Shown: positions 35,437 through 43,685 of the stretch, piece after piece
Numbering within the stretch: the stretch's first letter is position 1
How the letters are laid out: the number at the start of each line of letters is the position of its first letter
Source of the DNA: Bacteroidaceae bacterium
GTDB lineage: Bacteria > Bacteroidota > Bacteroidia > Bacteroidales > Bacteroidaceae
Assembly: GCA_902362375.1 (NCBI GenBank)
Contig: CABIVS010000002.1
Coordinates: 208,757 to 272,756 of the forward strand
DNA: 64,000 bases
Reading direction: 5' to 3'
Program-made: the position numbers and the translations under genes
Notes under the pieces: generated by a model
The model's database searches: none
The model's input: the letters and a program-made list of their open reading frames with translations, nothing else
What the model was told of the DNA's origin: nothing

Positions 35437-37041
35437 ATGCTGAAACACATTATATTTGCATGCTTGCTTTCTTGCCCGGCAATGACTGTGCTGAATGCTC
35501 AAAGCTGTGGTAATGATGACAAATATCATCTGCCTTATAAAAATACCTATGTCAAAGAACCGTTAGTCACCGAGAATGAGTACCGTGTGGCAAAACCCGA
35601 GACAATAGAACCGAAGAGCTTTAAAGAAGCCCGGAAAATTCTGCCGTGTCCCATTTGGAGCGGGCACGAGAAGGAACTGGAGATGTATTGGAGAGCATGG
35701 GAAATAGCTATCGGCAATATCCGTGCTCCCCAACCGGGTTCCGGATTTGTTTCCAGTTATCTGGATACCGCCTATAACGGAAATATCTTTATGTGGGATA
35801 CCTCTTTCATTCTGATGTTTGCCCGTTACGGAACCCGCTTCTTTCCTTTCCAGCAAACATTGAACAATTTCTATGCCAAACAACATCCCGACGGTTTTAT
35901 CTGTCGCGAAATAAAGGCGGACGGTGCCGACTGCTTCGAACGCTATGACCCCACCAGCACCGGCCCCAATCTGATTCCCTGGTGCGAAATGGTCTATTAT
36001 CACCAGTTCGGTGATATGGAACGCCTGCACAAAATATTTCCGGTGCTTTGCGGCTATTACAAATGGCTGAAACTGAACCGTACCTGGCGCAATGGAACCT
36101 ATTGGTCGAGCGGATGGGGGACTGGTATGGACAATATGCCTCGTGTACCGGCAGGTTATAACCCTATCTACAGTCATGGGCACATGATTTGGCTGGACAC
36201 CAACCTGCAACAACTGTTCACAGCCAATCTCCTTCTCGAAATGGGGTTCTACCTCGAACGCTGGCAAGAAATAGAAGATTTTGAAAGCGAAGCTCAGATG
36301 CTGAAAGAATACATCCATGACAATCTTTGGGATGAAGAGTCCGGTTTCCTTTATGACCAGTATGCCGACGGCACACTTTGCAAAACGAAGGGGATAGGGG
36401 CTTACTGGGCATTGTTCACCGATGTGCTCGATACCACCCGACTGGATCGTTTAGTGAAAGAACTGGATAACCCCGCCACCTTCAAACGTAAATACCGGAT
36501 TCCTTCTTTATCCGCCGATAACCCCAAGTACAAGGATAACGGCCGCTATTGGCAAGGTGGAATATGGCCGGGTACTAACTACATGGTGATGCAGGGGCTT
36601 GTAAAGAAGGGCTATCGCAAACTAGCGAGAGAAATTTCCCTCAACCACTATTCCCAGGTGTTGGAAGTATTTAAGAAGACAGGAACCTTTTGGGAATATT
36701 ATGCTCCGGAAAGTGCCGAACCGGGATTTATGGCAAGAAAAGAATTTGTAGGATGGACCGGTCTGCCGCCCATTGCCGAATTGATAGAGTTTATCATTGG
36801 TATTCAGGGAGACTATGCCACAAAGCAGATTGTCTGGGATATGAATCTGACCGAGACTAACGGAATCGAACGATATCCTTTCGGTCCTGATGGAGTGATT
36901 GGCATGAAGGCGGAAGCACGCCGTTCAGCAAGCGATGAACCTCATATCACAGTAGATTCAAATATAGAATTCGAGTTGCTTGTGCTCTATGGTGGAAAAG
37001 AGAAGAGGATTCAAGTTACCCCCGGTAAGCATACTTACTAA
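35437..37041 (+). CDS. Trehalase/GH63-like (alpha/alpha)6-barrel glycoside hydrolase
   Basis: 534 residues with signal peptide ending LNAQ. Motifs NIFMWDTSFILMFARYG (about residues 109-125), DLIPW-type (GPNLIPWCE), RYWQGGIWPGTNY, FWEYYAPES and GWTGLPPIAE are those of clan GH-G-like barrels (trehalase GH37, GH63 and MGH1-type enzymes). The exact family and linkage cannot be fixed by eye; alpha-glucosidase or alpha-mannosidase activity are both possible. It lies 21 bases after the phosphatase and 15 before the GH125 gene, firmly inside the operon. Confidence 0.8.
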   Translation: MLKHIIFACLLSCPAMTVLNAQSCGNDDKYHLPYKNTYVKEPLVTENEYRVAKPETIEPKSFKEARKILPCPIWSGHEKELEMYWRAWEIAIGNIRAPQPGSGFVSSYLDTAYNGNIFMWDTSFILMFARYGTRFFPFQQTLNNFYAKQHPDGFICREIKADGADCFERYDPTSTGPNLIPWCEMVYYHQFGDMERLHKIFPVLCGYYKWLKLNRTWRNGTYWSSGWGTGMDNMPRVPAGYNPIYSHGHMIWLDTNLQQLFTANLLLEMGFYLERWQEIEDFESEAQMLKEYIHDNLWDEESGFLYDQYADGTLCKTKGIGAYWALFTDVLDTTRLDRLVKELDNPATFKRKYRIPSLSADNPKYKDNGRYWQGGIWPGTNYMVMQGLVKKGYRKLAREISLNHYSQVLEVFKKTGTFWEYYAPESAEPGFMARKEFVGWTGLPPIAELIEFIIGIQGDYATKQIVWDMNLTETNGIERYPFGPDGVIGMKAEARRSASDEPHITVDSNIEFELLVLYGGKEKRIQVTPGKHTY

Positions 37042-37056
37042 CAACCAACATTGACC

Positions 37057-38508
37057 ATGAAAAAGAAAATGTCACGACGCCAATTCCTGAAGACCGGAGG
37101 GCTTGCTTTAGCAGCCATGACCGTGCAGCCCTCTTCCATGTTTTCCGCGTCTTCAATCCCTGGTTTGAAATATGTTTCCTTGCGTCCGCCTAAGGAGAAG
37201 AGGCATTTTGTTTCCAAGGCTGTAGAAGCAACCATTGAAGAAACAAAGCAAAAGATAAAGGATGAAAAGCTGCGCTGGATGTTCGAGAACTGTTTTCCTA
37301 ATACACTCGACACCACCGTCAGGCACGGATTGAAAGATGGACGTCCCGATACTTTTGTTATCACAGGTGATATTGACGCTATGTGGCTACGTGACTCTTC
37401 TGCACAGGTATGGCCTTACCTGCCGTTGATGAAAGGCGATAGCGACCTTCAGTGGATGGTGGCAGGATTGGTCAACCGACAGGTGAAATGTATACTGACA
37501 GATCCCTACGCCAATGCTTTCAATGACGGTCCGTTGGGTAGTTATTGGGAAACGGATCACACACAGCACATGGTGAAAGAACTGCATGAGCGCAAGTGGG
37601 AAATAGACTCTCTATGCTATCCCATCCGTTTGGCATATCACTATTGGCAATTGACGGCCGATGTTTCAGTGTTTGATACGAACTGGCATGAAGCCATGAA
37701 GCTGGTAGTGCAAACCTTCAAGGAACAACAACGCAAGCAGGGCTTGGGACCCTATAGCTTTACCCGCGATTGTGACCGCCCCACTGATTCGCAGATAAAT
37801 AATGGCTGGGGAGCACCTGTCAAGCCCGTCGGGCTCATCGTTTCTTCTTTCCGACCTTCGGACGATGCTACCCAATACGGTTTTCTGATACCGTCCAATA
37901 TGTTTGCAGTTGTATCGTTGAGGCAGTTGGCGGAGATAGAGCACAAGGTATGCAAGAATGAAACCTTTGCCGAAGAATGCGCGGCGTTGGCCGACGAAGT
38001 GGATGCCGCCATTCGTAAATACGGAACTTTCAACCATCCCGTCTGCGGACGAATTTATGCCTTTGAAGTTGATGGATTCGGCAATGCGCTTTGCATGGAC
38101 GATGCCAACGTTCCCAGTCTTCTGGCTGCTCCTTATCTCGGTTACTGCTCTATCAAGGATGCTATCTATCAGAATACCCGCAAAATGATCTGGAGTGATA
38201 ACAATCCCTACTTTTTCAAAGGCAAGGCAGGTGAAGGAGTGGGAGGACCTCATGTAGGACTGAACTATATTTGGCCCATGAGCATCATAATAAAAGCTTT
38301 CACTACGGACGATCGCGAGGAAATCGCGGCTTGCTTGAGACAGCTTCGTGACACGGACGGAGGAACTGGTTTTATGCATGAATCTTTTCATTCGGAGAAT
38401 GCTTCGGATTTCACCCGTTCTTGGTTTGCATGGGTGAATACTTTGTTTGGAGAGCTTGTGCTCAGAACCATTCGTGAATTCCCTGATATTTTAACACAAA
38501 GATTATGA
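37057..38508 (+). CDS. GH125 exo-alpha-1,6-mannosidase
   Basis: About 483 residues from the ATG at 37057. The N-terminus has a twin-arginine-like signal (SRRQFLKTGGLALAAM). GH125 hallmarks are DTFVITGDIDAMWLRDSSAQVWPYLPL, a SFTRDCDRPTD segment, and HESFHSENASDFTRSWFAW near the C-terminus. Characterized members remove non-reducing alpha-1,6-linked mannose with inversion. In this operon it would complement GH92 in removing the mannose chain. The stop overlaps the GH20 start as ATGA, indicating translational coupling. Confidence 0.95.
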   Translation: MKKKMSRRQFLKTGGLALAAMTVQPSSMFSASSIPGLKYVSLRPPKEKRHFVSKAVEATIEETKQKIKDEKLRWMFENCFPNTLDTTVRHGLKDGRPDTFVITGDIDAMWLRDSSAQVWPYLPLMKGDSDLQWMVAGLVNRQVKCILTDPYANAFNDGPLGSYWETDHTQHMVKELHERKWEIDSLCYPIRLAYHYWQLTADVSVFDTNWHEAMKLVVQTFKEQQRKQGLGPYSFTRDCDRPTDSQINNGWGAPVKPVGLIVSSFRPSDDATQYGFLIPSNMFAVVSLRQLAEIEHKVCKNETFAEECAALADEVDAAIRKYGTFNHPVCGRIYAFEVDGFGNALCMDDANVPSLLAAPYLGYCSIKDAIYQNTRKMIWSDNNPYFFKGKAGEGVGGPHVGLNYIWPMSIIIKAFTTDDREEIAACLRQLRDTDGGTGFMHESFHSENASDFTRSWFAWVNTLFGELVLRTIREFPDILTQRL

Positions 38509-40829
38509 AGAAAGTATATTGGATAGTTGCCGTTTTGTTAACACTGATTTCTTGTGGGGAGGGCCGTCATACTTCCATACAGGCTAATGGCATTATTCCC
38601 CTTCCCAATGAAATGGTTATGGGACGGGGAACCTATATCCTGCAAGGCGAAACGAGTGTGGCCATCTCGGAGGATGAAGCCTCACAGAAAGTTTTCCGCT
38701 ACTTAGCTAATGCATTGAAGAACACTTCTGTCACCCTGAAGCGTGTGTCTCAAACAGAGCCGGGGGATATTTGTTTTCTGACAGACAGTTTATTGCCGGA
38801 TGAGGCTTACACATTGGATGTTTCCTCCGGTGGCATAAAAATAAGTTCCAATGAAACTGCAGCAGGATTGTTTTATGCTATCCAGTCTCTGCTGCAACTT
38901 ATGCCGGCGGAGATTTATAATGCCGGCAGGAAGTATGATGGAAAGATAGAAATACCAGCAGTCAACATGACAGATGTTCCCAGGTTTCCCCATCGCGGGG
39001 CCATGATGGACGTAGGCCGTAATTTTCAGCCTAAAGAAGAGGTGTTGAAGTTTCTCGACTTGATGGCCATGTATAAACTCAATAAGTTTCATTTTCATCT
39101 GACGGATGACCAGGGGTGGAGGATAGAGATTAAGAAATACCCCAGACTTATTGAAGTCGGCTCTCATCGCAACCAGACCCAGGTAGGGCATTGCGACTAC
39201 TATTATCCGCGGCGTTTCGACGGAAAAGAACAAAGAGGGTTCTATACGCAAGAAGATATAAAAGAAATCGTGAAATATGCCTCCGACCGTTTTATTACCG
39301 TTATTCCTGAAATTGAAATGCCGGGACACGCTTCCGCTGCATTGGCGGCTTATCCGGAATTCTCTTGCGGATTGGGGAAAACGTACGTTGTACGCGATTA
39401 TTTTGATGTCTTTGATGAAGTCTATTGCCCGAAAGAAAATACATTCACTTTTCTGGAAGATGTACTGACAGAGGTTATGCAACTGTTTCCCAGTCATTAC
39501 ATTCATATCGGTGGCGATGAGTGTCCGAAGAAAGCGTGGAAGAAATGCAGCCATTGCCAGGCATTGATGAAGCGTGAAGGACTGGAAGATGAAGAGGCTT
39601 TGCAGAGTTGGTTTATTCATCGGATGGAGCGATTCGTGAATAGTAAAGGGCGTGATATCATCGGCTGGGATGAGATTTTGGAAGGGGGGCTTGCCCCTAA
39701 TGCTACGGTAATGTCGTGGCGTGGAGAAGAGGGAGGTATTGAAGCTGCCCGTCAGAAACACAAGGTTATTATGACTCCCGGAGATAGATGTTATTTTGAC
39801 CATTATCAGGAAAGTCCGGAGTTTGCACCGTTGGCTATCGGCGGTTTCCTTCCATTGGACAGCGTGTATGCTTATGATCCGACTCCTGCCGTACTGACTT
39901 CCGAAGAGCAGTCTTACATCATAGGTACACAAGCTAATATCTGGGGAGAGTATATCCAGACCCCTGAATATTTTGAATACATGGCTTTCCCCCGCCTGTT
40001 GGCGATGTCTGAAGTGCAATGGACACAACCGGGAAATAAGAATTTCGATTCATTCCTCCGCAGGTTGGACAAAGAGTTCAGGCGACTGGATTTTTGCGGA
40101 GTTAATGCTTGCCGGAACTTTTATGAAGTGAACTTCACAGGAGCATGGAACGAGTCTCTCCAAACTTATGAAGTGACTATGAAGACATTCTGTCCCAATG
40201 CGGAGATATATTATGCAGTGAATGATTCTGTACTGTCTCCCTCCTCTTCCGGTTTTTACACGAAGCCCGTCGGTTTGTCCGCAGATGCTACTGTTTATGC
40301 GGTAGTATATAGAGATGGAAAACCATTGGGAAAGCCTGTTCATCAATCTTTTGTTGTAAACAAAGCTACCGGACGTCCCTATCAATGCAAGCCACTTCCG
40401 TCAGCAGAGAAAGGAAATGAGGGCATCGGCCTGACGGACGGGATTCGCGGTTATGCACGTGATTTGCGTCGTTGGGTCATCTTCAGGGGAGATACTGTTC
40501 GGGTGACAGTCGATCTTGGTAGGACTATGCCTGTAAGCAAAGTAGCTTTCGCTTCTTTGTGGCGTCCCTATGATATGCTTTGGCCGGTAAGCGAACTGCA
40601 TATTTCCACTTCTGCGGACAACAAGGTGTTTACTTCTGCGCACAGTGGAAAGTTCACCTATGATTTCACGCCTACCGAAGGCACTTGTTTTCCGGCATCG
40701 CTCTCGTTTCCGGAGATAATGGCACGATATGTCTGCCTTGAATTTGTCTACGGCGGCCCGTGCCCGAAAGGTTACTATCACGAAGGACAGCCAAGCAGAC
40801 TGGCTATTGATGAAATAGAATTATATTGA
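38505..40829 (+). CDS. GH20 beta-N-acetylhexosaminidase lipoprotein
   Basis: 774 residues, lipobox in TLISCGEG. A GH20b domain is followed by the GH20 barrel with the catalytic Asp-Glu pair in HIGGDECPK, substrate-site motifs FHFHLTDDQGWRIEIKKYP and IGWDEILEGGLAPNATVMSWRG, and a C-terminal beta domain ending AIDEIELY. It is a clear paralogue of the GH20 at 2196-4625. In a mannose/phosphate context it could remove beta-GalNAc or beta-GlcNAc side groups before the mannosidases act. Confidence 0.95.
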   Translation: MKKVYWIVAVLLTLISCGEGRHTSIQANGIIPLPNEMVMGRGTYILQGETSVAISEDEASQKVFRYLANALKNTSVTLKRVSQTEPGDICFLTDSLLPDEAYTLDVSSGGIKISSNETAAGLFYAIQSLLQLMPAEIYNAGRKYDGKIEIPAVNMTDVPRFPHRGAMMDVGRNFQPKEEVLKFLDLMAMYKLNKFHFHLTDDQGWRIEIKKYPRLIEVGSHRNQTQVGHCDYYYPRRFDGKEQRGFYTQEDIKEIVKYASDRFITVIPEIEMPGHASAALAAYPEFSCGLGKTYVVRDYFDVFDEVYCPKENTFTFLEDVLTEVMQLFPSHYIHIGGDECPKKAWKKCSHCQALMKREGLEDEEALQSWFIHRMERFVNSKGRDIIGWDEILEGGLAPNATVMSWRGEEGGIEAARQKHKVIMTPGDRCYFDHYQESPEFAPLAIGGFLPLDSVYAYDPTPAVLTSEEQSYIIGTQANIWGEYIQTPEYFEYMAFPRLLAMSEVQWTQPGNKNFDSFLRRLDKEFRRLDFCGVNACRNFYEVNFTGAWNESLQTYEVTMKTFCPNAEIYYAVNDSVLSPSSSGFYTKPVGLSADATVYAVVYRDGKPLGKPVHQSFVVNKATGRPYQCKPLPSAEKGNEGIGLTDGIRGYARDLRRWVIFRGDTVRVTVDLGRTMPVSKVAFASLWRPYDMLWPVSELHISTSADNKVFTSAHSGKFTYDFTPTEGTCFPASLSFPEIMARYVCLEFVYGGPCPKGYYHEGQPSRLAIDEIELY

Positions 40830-40848
40830 TCTTAAAAATATGTGTGTT

Positions 40849-42306
40849 ATGAAAAAGAAAACTTCTTTTCTGTTTTTGTGGATGTGTACGTTTCTTCCTG
40901 TTCTGCTGTCGGCTCAAGCTCCGGGCCGGTTTGCTTTTAAAGACGGGAAATTTGTGATAGCACAGTTTACGGACTTACACTGGACACCGGAATCACCGAA
41001 ATGTGCTGAAACTGCTGCCACTATCCGTGCTGTTCTGGCATCCGAACACCCTGATCTTGCCATATTGACCGGTGATGTGGTGACTGACGATCCAGCCCTT
41101 AAAGGCTGGGTGGATGTAGTCAATATCTTCAATGAAACCCAAACCCCCTTCGTTGTGACTATGGGCAACCATGATGCGGAGTATATGACACGGGACGATA
41201 TTTATGATTTTCTTCTGAAGTCCCCTTATTATGTAGGAGCAAAAGGACCGGCGGATATTATGGGATGTGGCAATTGTGTCATTCCTGTTTATGGTTCGCA
41301 AAGGAAAGGAACGGTAGAAGCATTACTTTACTGTTTGGACTCCAATGATTATCAGCCGAATAAACTTTATGGTGCGTATGATTGGATTCATTTCAACCAG
41401 ATTGAATGGTATCGCAGGCAGAGTGCAGGCTTCACTGTCGCTAACGGTGGAAAGCCTGTACCAGCACTGGCTTTTTTTCATATTCCGCTCATTGAGTATA
41501 ACGAAATCAGAAGTGACGGAAAAACTTATGGAAACGATAAAGAAGGTGGAGTGGCCGCAGCGAACATTAATTCGGGTATGTTTTCTTCCTTTCTTGATAT
41601 GAAAGATGTGATGGGAGTATTTGTGGGACATGATCATGACAATGACTTTCTTGGAATGGATAAGGGAATCGTACTGGGGTACGGACGGGTGACCGGTACG
41701 GATGCTTACGGCTCATTGACCAGAGGGGGCCGTATCATTGAACTGTATGAAGACCAGTTTAAATTTGATACATGGATAACTACACCTGCCGGACGCGAAG
41801 CTTCCTATTATTACCCGTCGGGCCTGAATTCTGAAGAAGAACAGACTATGACTTATCTGCCGGGAGTGAAAACATCTTCAGAAAATCCCGGAGTAGCATA
41901 TACTTATTACGAAGGAAAGTGCAAGCGTGTTGCTGATATAGATACTTGCAGTAAAGTAAAGTCAGGGGTAATGAGCAACTTCTCAATTAAAGAGGCTGCT
42001 GTTACCGATCACTTTGCTTATGATTTTCGTACATTGGTAAGAATCTCCGAAAGAGGTGTCTATCGTTTCTATACTTATTCCGACGATGGTTCCCAACTTT
42101 ACATAGATGGTAAATTGATTGTTGATAATGACGGCGGACATAGTGCTCGCCGTGTTGAAGGAAAGGTAGCTCTTGAAAAAGGCTTTCATGAGTTACACTT
42201 GCTGTACTTTGAAGACTATATGGGGCAGGAACTGGAAGTAGGATATTCGGGCCGGAATGTTCCGGAAACTACCCTGCCGGACAGTATGCTGTTCTTACCC
42301 GATTGA
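40849..42306 (+). CDS. Calcineurin-like metallophosphoesterase with PA14-like C-terminal module
   Basis: About 485 residues from the ATG at 40849 (an ATG three codons upstream is possible); signal peptide ending LLSAQ. The dimetal motifs are complete: FTDLHW, LTGDVV, MGNHDAE and VGHDHDND. Residues from about 345 form a PA14-like module (GVYRFYTYSDDGSQLYID, LYFEDYMGQELEVGY) that matches the tail of the GH92 protein. The purple-acid/calcineurin superfamily includes phosphomonoesterases and phosphodiesterases; the substrate here is inferred, not shown. It is the last operon gene and its end overlaps the convergent regulator gene by 12 bases. Confidence 0.9.
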   Translation: MKKKTSFLFLWMCTFLPVLLSAQAPGRFAFKDGKFVIAQFTDLHWTPESPKCAETAATIRAVLASEHPDLAILTGDVVTDDPALKGWVDVVNIFNETQTPFVVTMGNHDAEYMTRDDIYDFLLKSPYYVGAKGPADIMGCGNCVIPVYGSQRKGTVEALLYCLDSNDYQPNKLYGAYDWIHFNQIEWYRRQSAGFTVANGGKPVPALAFFHIPLIEYNEIRSDGKTYGNDKEGGVAAANINSGMFSSFLDMKDVMGVFVGHDHDNDFLGMDKGIVLGYGRVTGTDAYGSLTRGGRIIELYEDQFKFDTWITTPAGREASYYYPSGLNSEEEQTMTYLPGVKTSSENPGVAYTYYEGKCKRVADIDTCSKVKSGVMSNFSIKEAAVTDHFAYDFRTLVRISERGVYRFYTYSDDGSQLYIDGKLIVDNDGGHSARRVEGKVALEKGFHELHLLYFEDYMGQELEVGYSGRNVPETTLPDSMLFLPD

Positions 42307-43482
42307 TTCACCGATAATACAGTTCATCATCCGGTGTTCTTTTCTGTATTCATTGGGAGAGACGTTTTTTAAAGCTTTGAATTGGCGGGACAAGTTCTTA
42401 AAATTACTGATTCCGACTTGTTCCGCCACGTCTGCGATAGGGGCATCGCTGGCCAGTAACATCTGCGCAAAACGCTCCATTCTAAGATTGAAGATGTATT
42501 TATGGATGGATTGTTTTGTAACTTGTTTAAAGCGGATTTCCAACAAACGGCGTGATAATGGTACTTGTCTGACAATATCCGATACAGTAATTTCAGAAGC
42601 CAGATTCTGATGAATATAGGTCAAGGCTGTGTGAATGTGTACATCAGTCGTCGCATAGAAATCTGTTGATTGCCTGTTTACAACATTTACCGGTTGTAAC
42701 ACTACGTCCCGACAGTCTCTTTCTTCATCATTTAATAAGCGATCTATCATTGCGGCAGCCTCGAATCCACCTCTTACGATGTTATGGTTGATGCTGGACA
42801 AAGGAGGTTCGGAGAGATTACATATGATGTCGTCATTGTCAACCCCTAATATCGCTATTTTGTCCGGCACTCTGATATTGTTCACACGACAGACTTCTGT
42901 GATGCGGTTTCCCTGATTATCATCACACGCCATGAGTGCTGTTGGTTTTGGCAACGATTTCAGCCATGTAAGCAAGGGGGGAGATTCATAAAACCATAAG
43001 TCATCCAATGATTGATCCTGATATACATGAAAGTTACTGCCGAAACCATGAGCAGATATACATTCGTAGAAACCTTCACAGCGTTCTTGTGACCATACGG
43101 CATCTCGATAACCATAGAACGCGAAATTCTGAAATCCTTTACTCAGAAAGAATTCTGCCGCCATTTTTCCTGTTGCGCGGTAATTGCCGGTGATATTAGG
43201 AATATTGTTGAACCTTGATTTGTAGTCTTGTGCTAAAGCAATTATACCATTCTCGCGAAATATATCTACATTATCATTATTGTCAAATCTTCCGATAATA
43301 GCATCTGCTTGCCAAGCCTTTGCCCATTTTAACACTCCTTTTATGCCATAGCTGTTCTTATAGGAAGGTGGCATCCGGCAAACTACCCATGGATCATGAC
43401 TCTTTGAATAGGCGAGTATACCCTTTAGCAAATTATATGAAAAGGTTTCTGTGAAGTCGGTTAGTAATATCAGTCGAATCAT
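42295..43482 (-). CDS. XylR/AraC-type transcriptional regulator with periplasmic-binding-protein-like sensor
   Basis: 395 residues. The N-terminal two thirds are a LacI/PBP-like ligand domain (LILLTDFTETFSYNLLKGI, DAIIGRF, ALMACDDNQGNRI, ILGVDNDDIICNLSEPPLSSI). The C-terminal third is an AraC double helix-turn-helix (VSDIVRQVPLSRRLLEIRFKQ, IADVAEQVGISNFKNLSRQFKAL). This layout is that of the xylose regulator XylR, so it is probably a cytosolic sugar sensor. It is convergent with, and overlaps, the last gene of the mannosidase/phosphatase locus and is the best candidate for its regulator, since no hybrid two-component or sigma/FecR genes are present. Confidence 0.92.
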   Translation of the reverse strand: MIRLILLTDFTETFSYNLLKGILAYSKSHDPWVVCRMPPSYKNSYGIKGVLKWAKAWQADAIIGRFDNNDNVDIFRENGIIALAQDYKSRFNNIPNITGNYRATGKMAAEFFLSKGFQNFAFYGYRDAVWSQERCEGFYECISAHGFGSNFHVYQDQSLDDLWFYESPPLLTWLKSLPKPTALMACDDNQGNRITEVCRVNNIRVPDKIAILGVDNDDIICNLSEPPLSSINHNIVRGGFEAAAMIDRLLNDEERDCRDVVLQPVNVVNRQSTDFYATTDVHIHTALTYIHQNLASEITVSDIVRQVPLSRRLLEIRFKQVTKQSIHKYIFNLRMERFAQMLLASDAPIADVAEQVGISNFKNLSRQFKALKNVSPNEYRKEHRMMNCIIGESIG

Positions 43483-43519
43483 GGTCGTCGGTTATATAAA
43501 GATGTTTATTTTGATTACA

Positions 43520-43527
43520 CAAATATA
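43520..43527 (-). promoter_or_regulatory. -7 box of the XylR-type regulator gene
   Basis: On the minus strand it reads TATATTTG, a perfect TAnnTTTG box, 38 bases before the ATG at 43482. The nearest TTTG upstream (complement of CAAA at 43552-43555) is 24 bases away, longer than usual, so the -33 element is uncertain. Confidence 0.5.
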
Positions 43528-43646
43528 AGATTTCTATTTTTATATTCCTAACAAATGTCTGATGTTTTATAATTAATAATCTACCGTTATGTATTCATCC
43601 TGTATGAAGGTTTTCTTCTGATAACTCTTTTTAGTGTCTAACTTTC

Positions 43647-43676
43647 CTTGCTTTTCGATATTCTTTTTTATATTTG
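43647..43676 (+). promoter_or_regulatory. Promoter of the DUF5686 gene, with very short leader
   Basis: The -33 box CTTG (43647-43650), an 18-base spacer and the perfect -7 box TATATTTG (43669-43676). The ATG at 43686 is only 9 bases after the box, so transcription would start within about 5 bases of the start codon. Confidence 0.7.
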
Positions 43677-43685
43677 CCTACGTTA

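Larger units (their letters stand above)
23375..43482. other. Mannoside/phosphate utilization locus, possibly for GPI glycans
   Basis: Contains PI-PLC, ROK kinase, SusC/SusD, GH92, EEP phosphodiesterase, alkaline phosphatase, GH63/GH37-like hydrolase, GH125, GH20, calcineurin-type phosphatase and a convergent XylR-like regulator. From SusC to the last phosphatase gene, gaps are at most 40 bases except the 113-base hairpin gap after SusD. Grouping the PI-PLC and ROK genes with the rest is inference from position and function. Confidence 0.8.

Noticed and set aside
37057..37130. Certain Tat export of the GH125 protein
   Set aside because: An RRQFLK motif is present, but whether this strain has a Tat system cannot be judged from the window, and a Sec route is possible.
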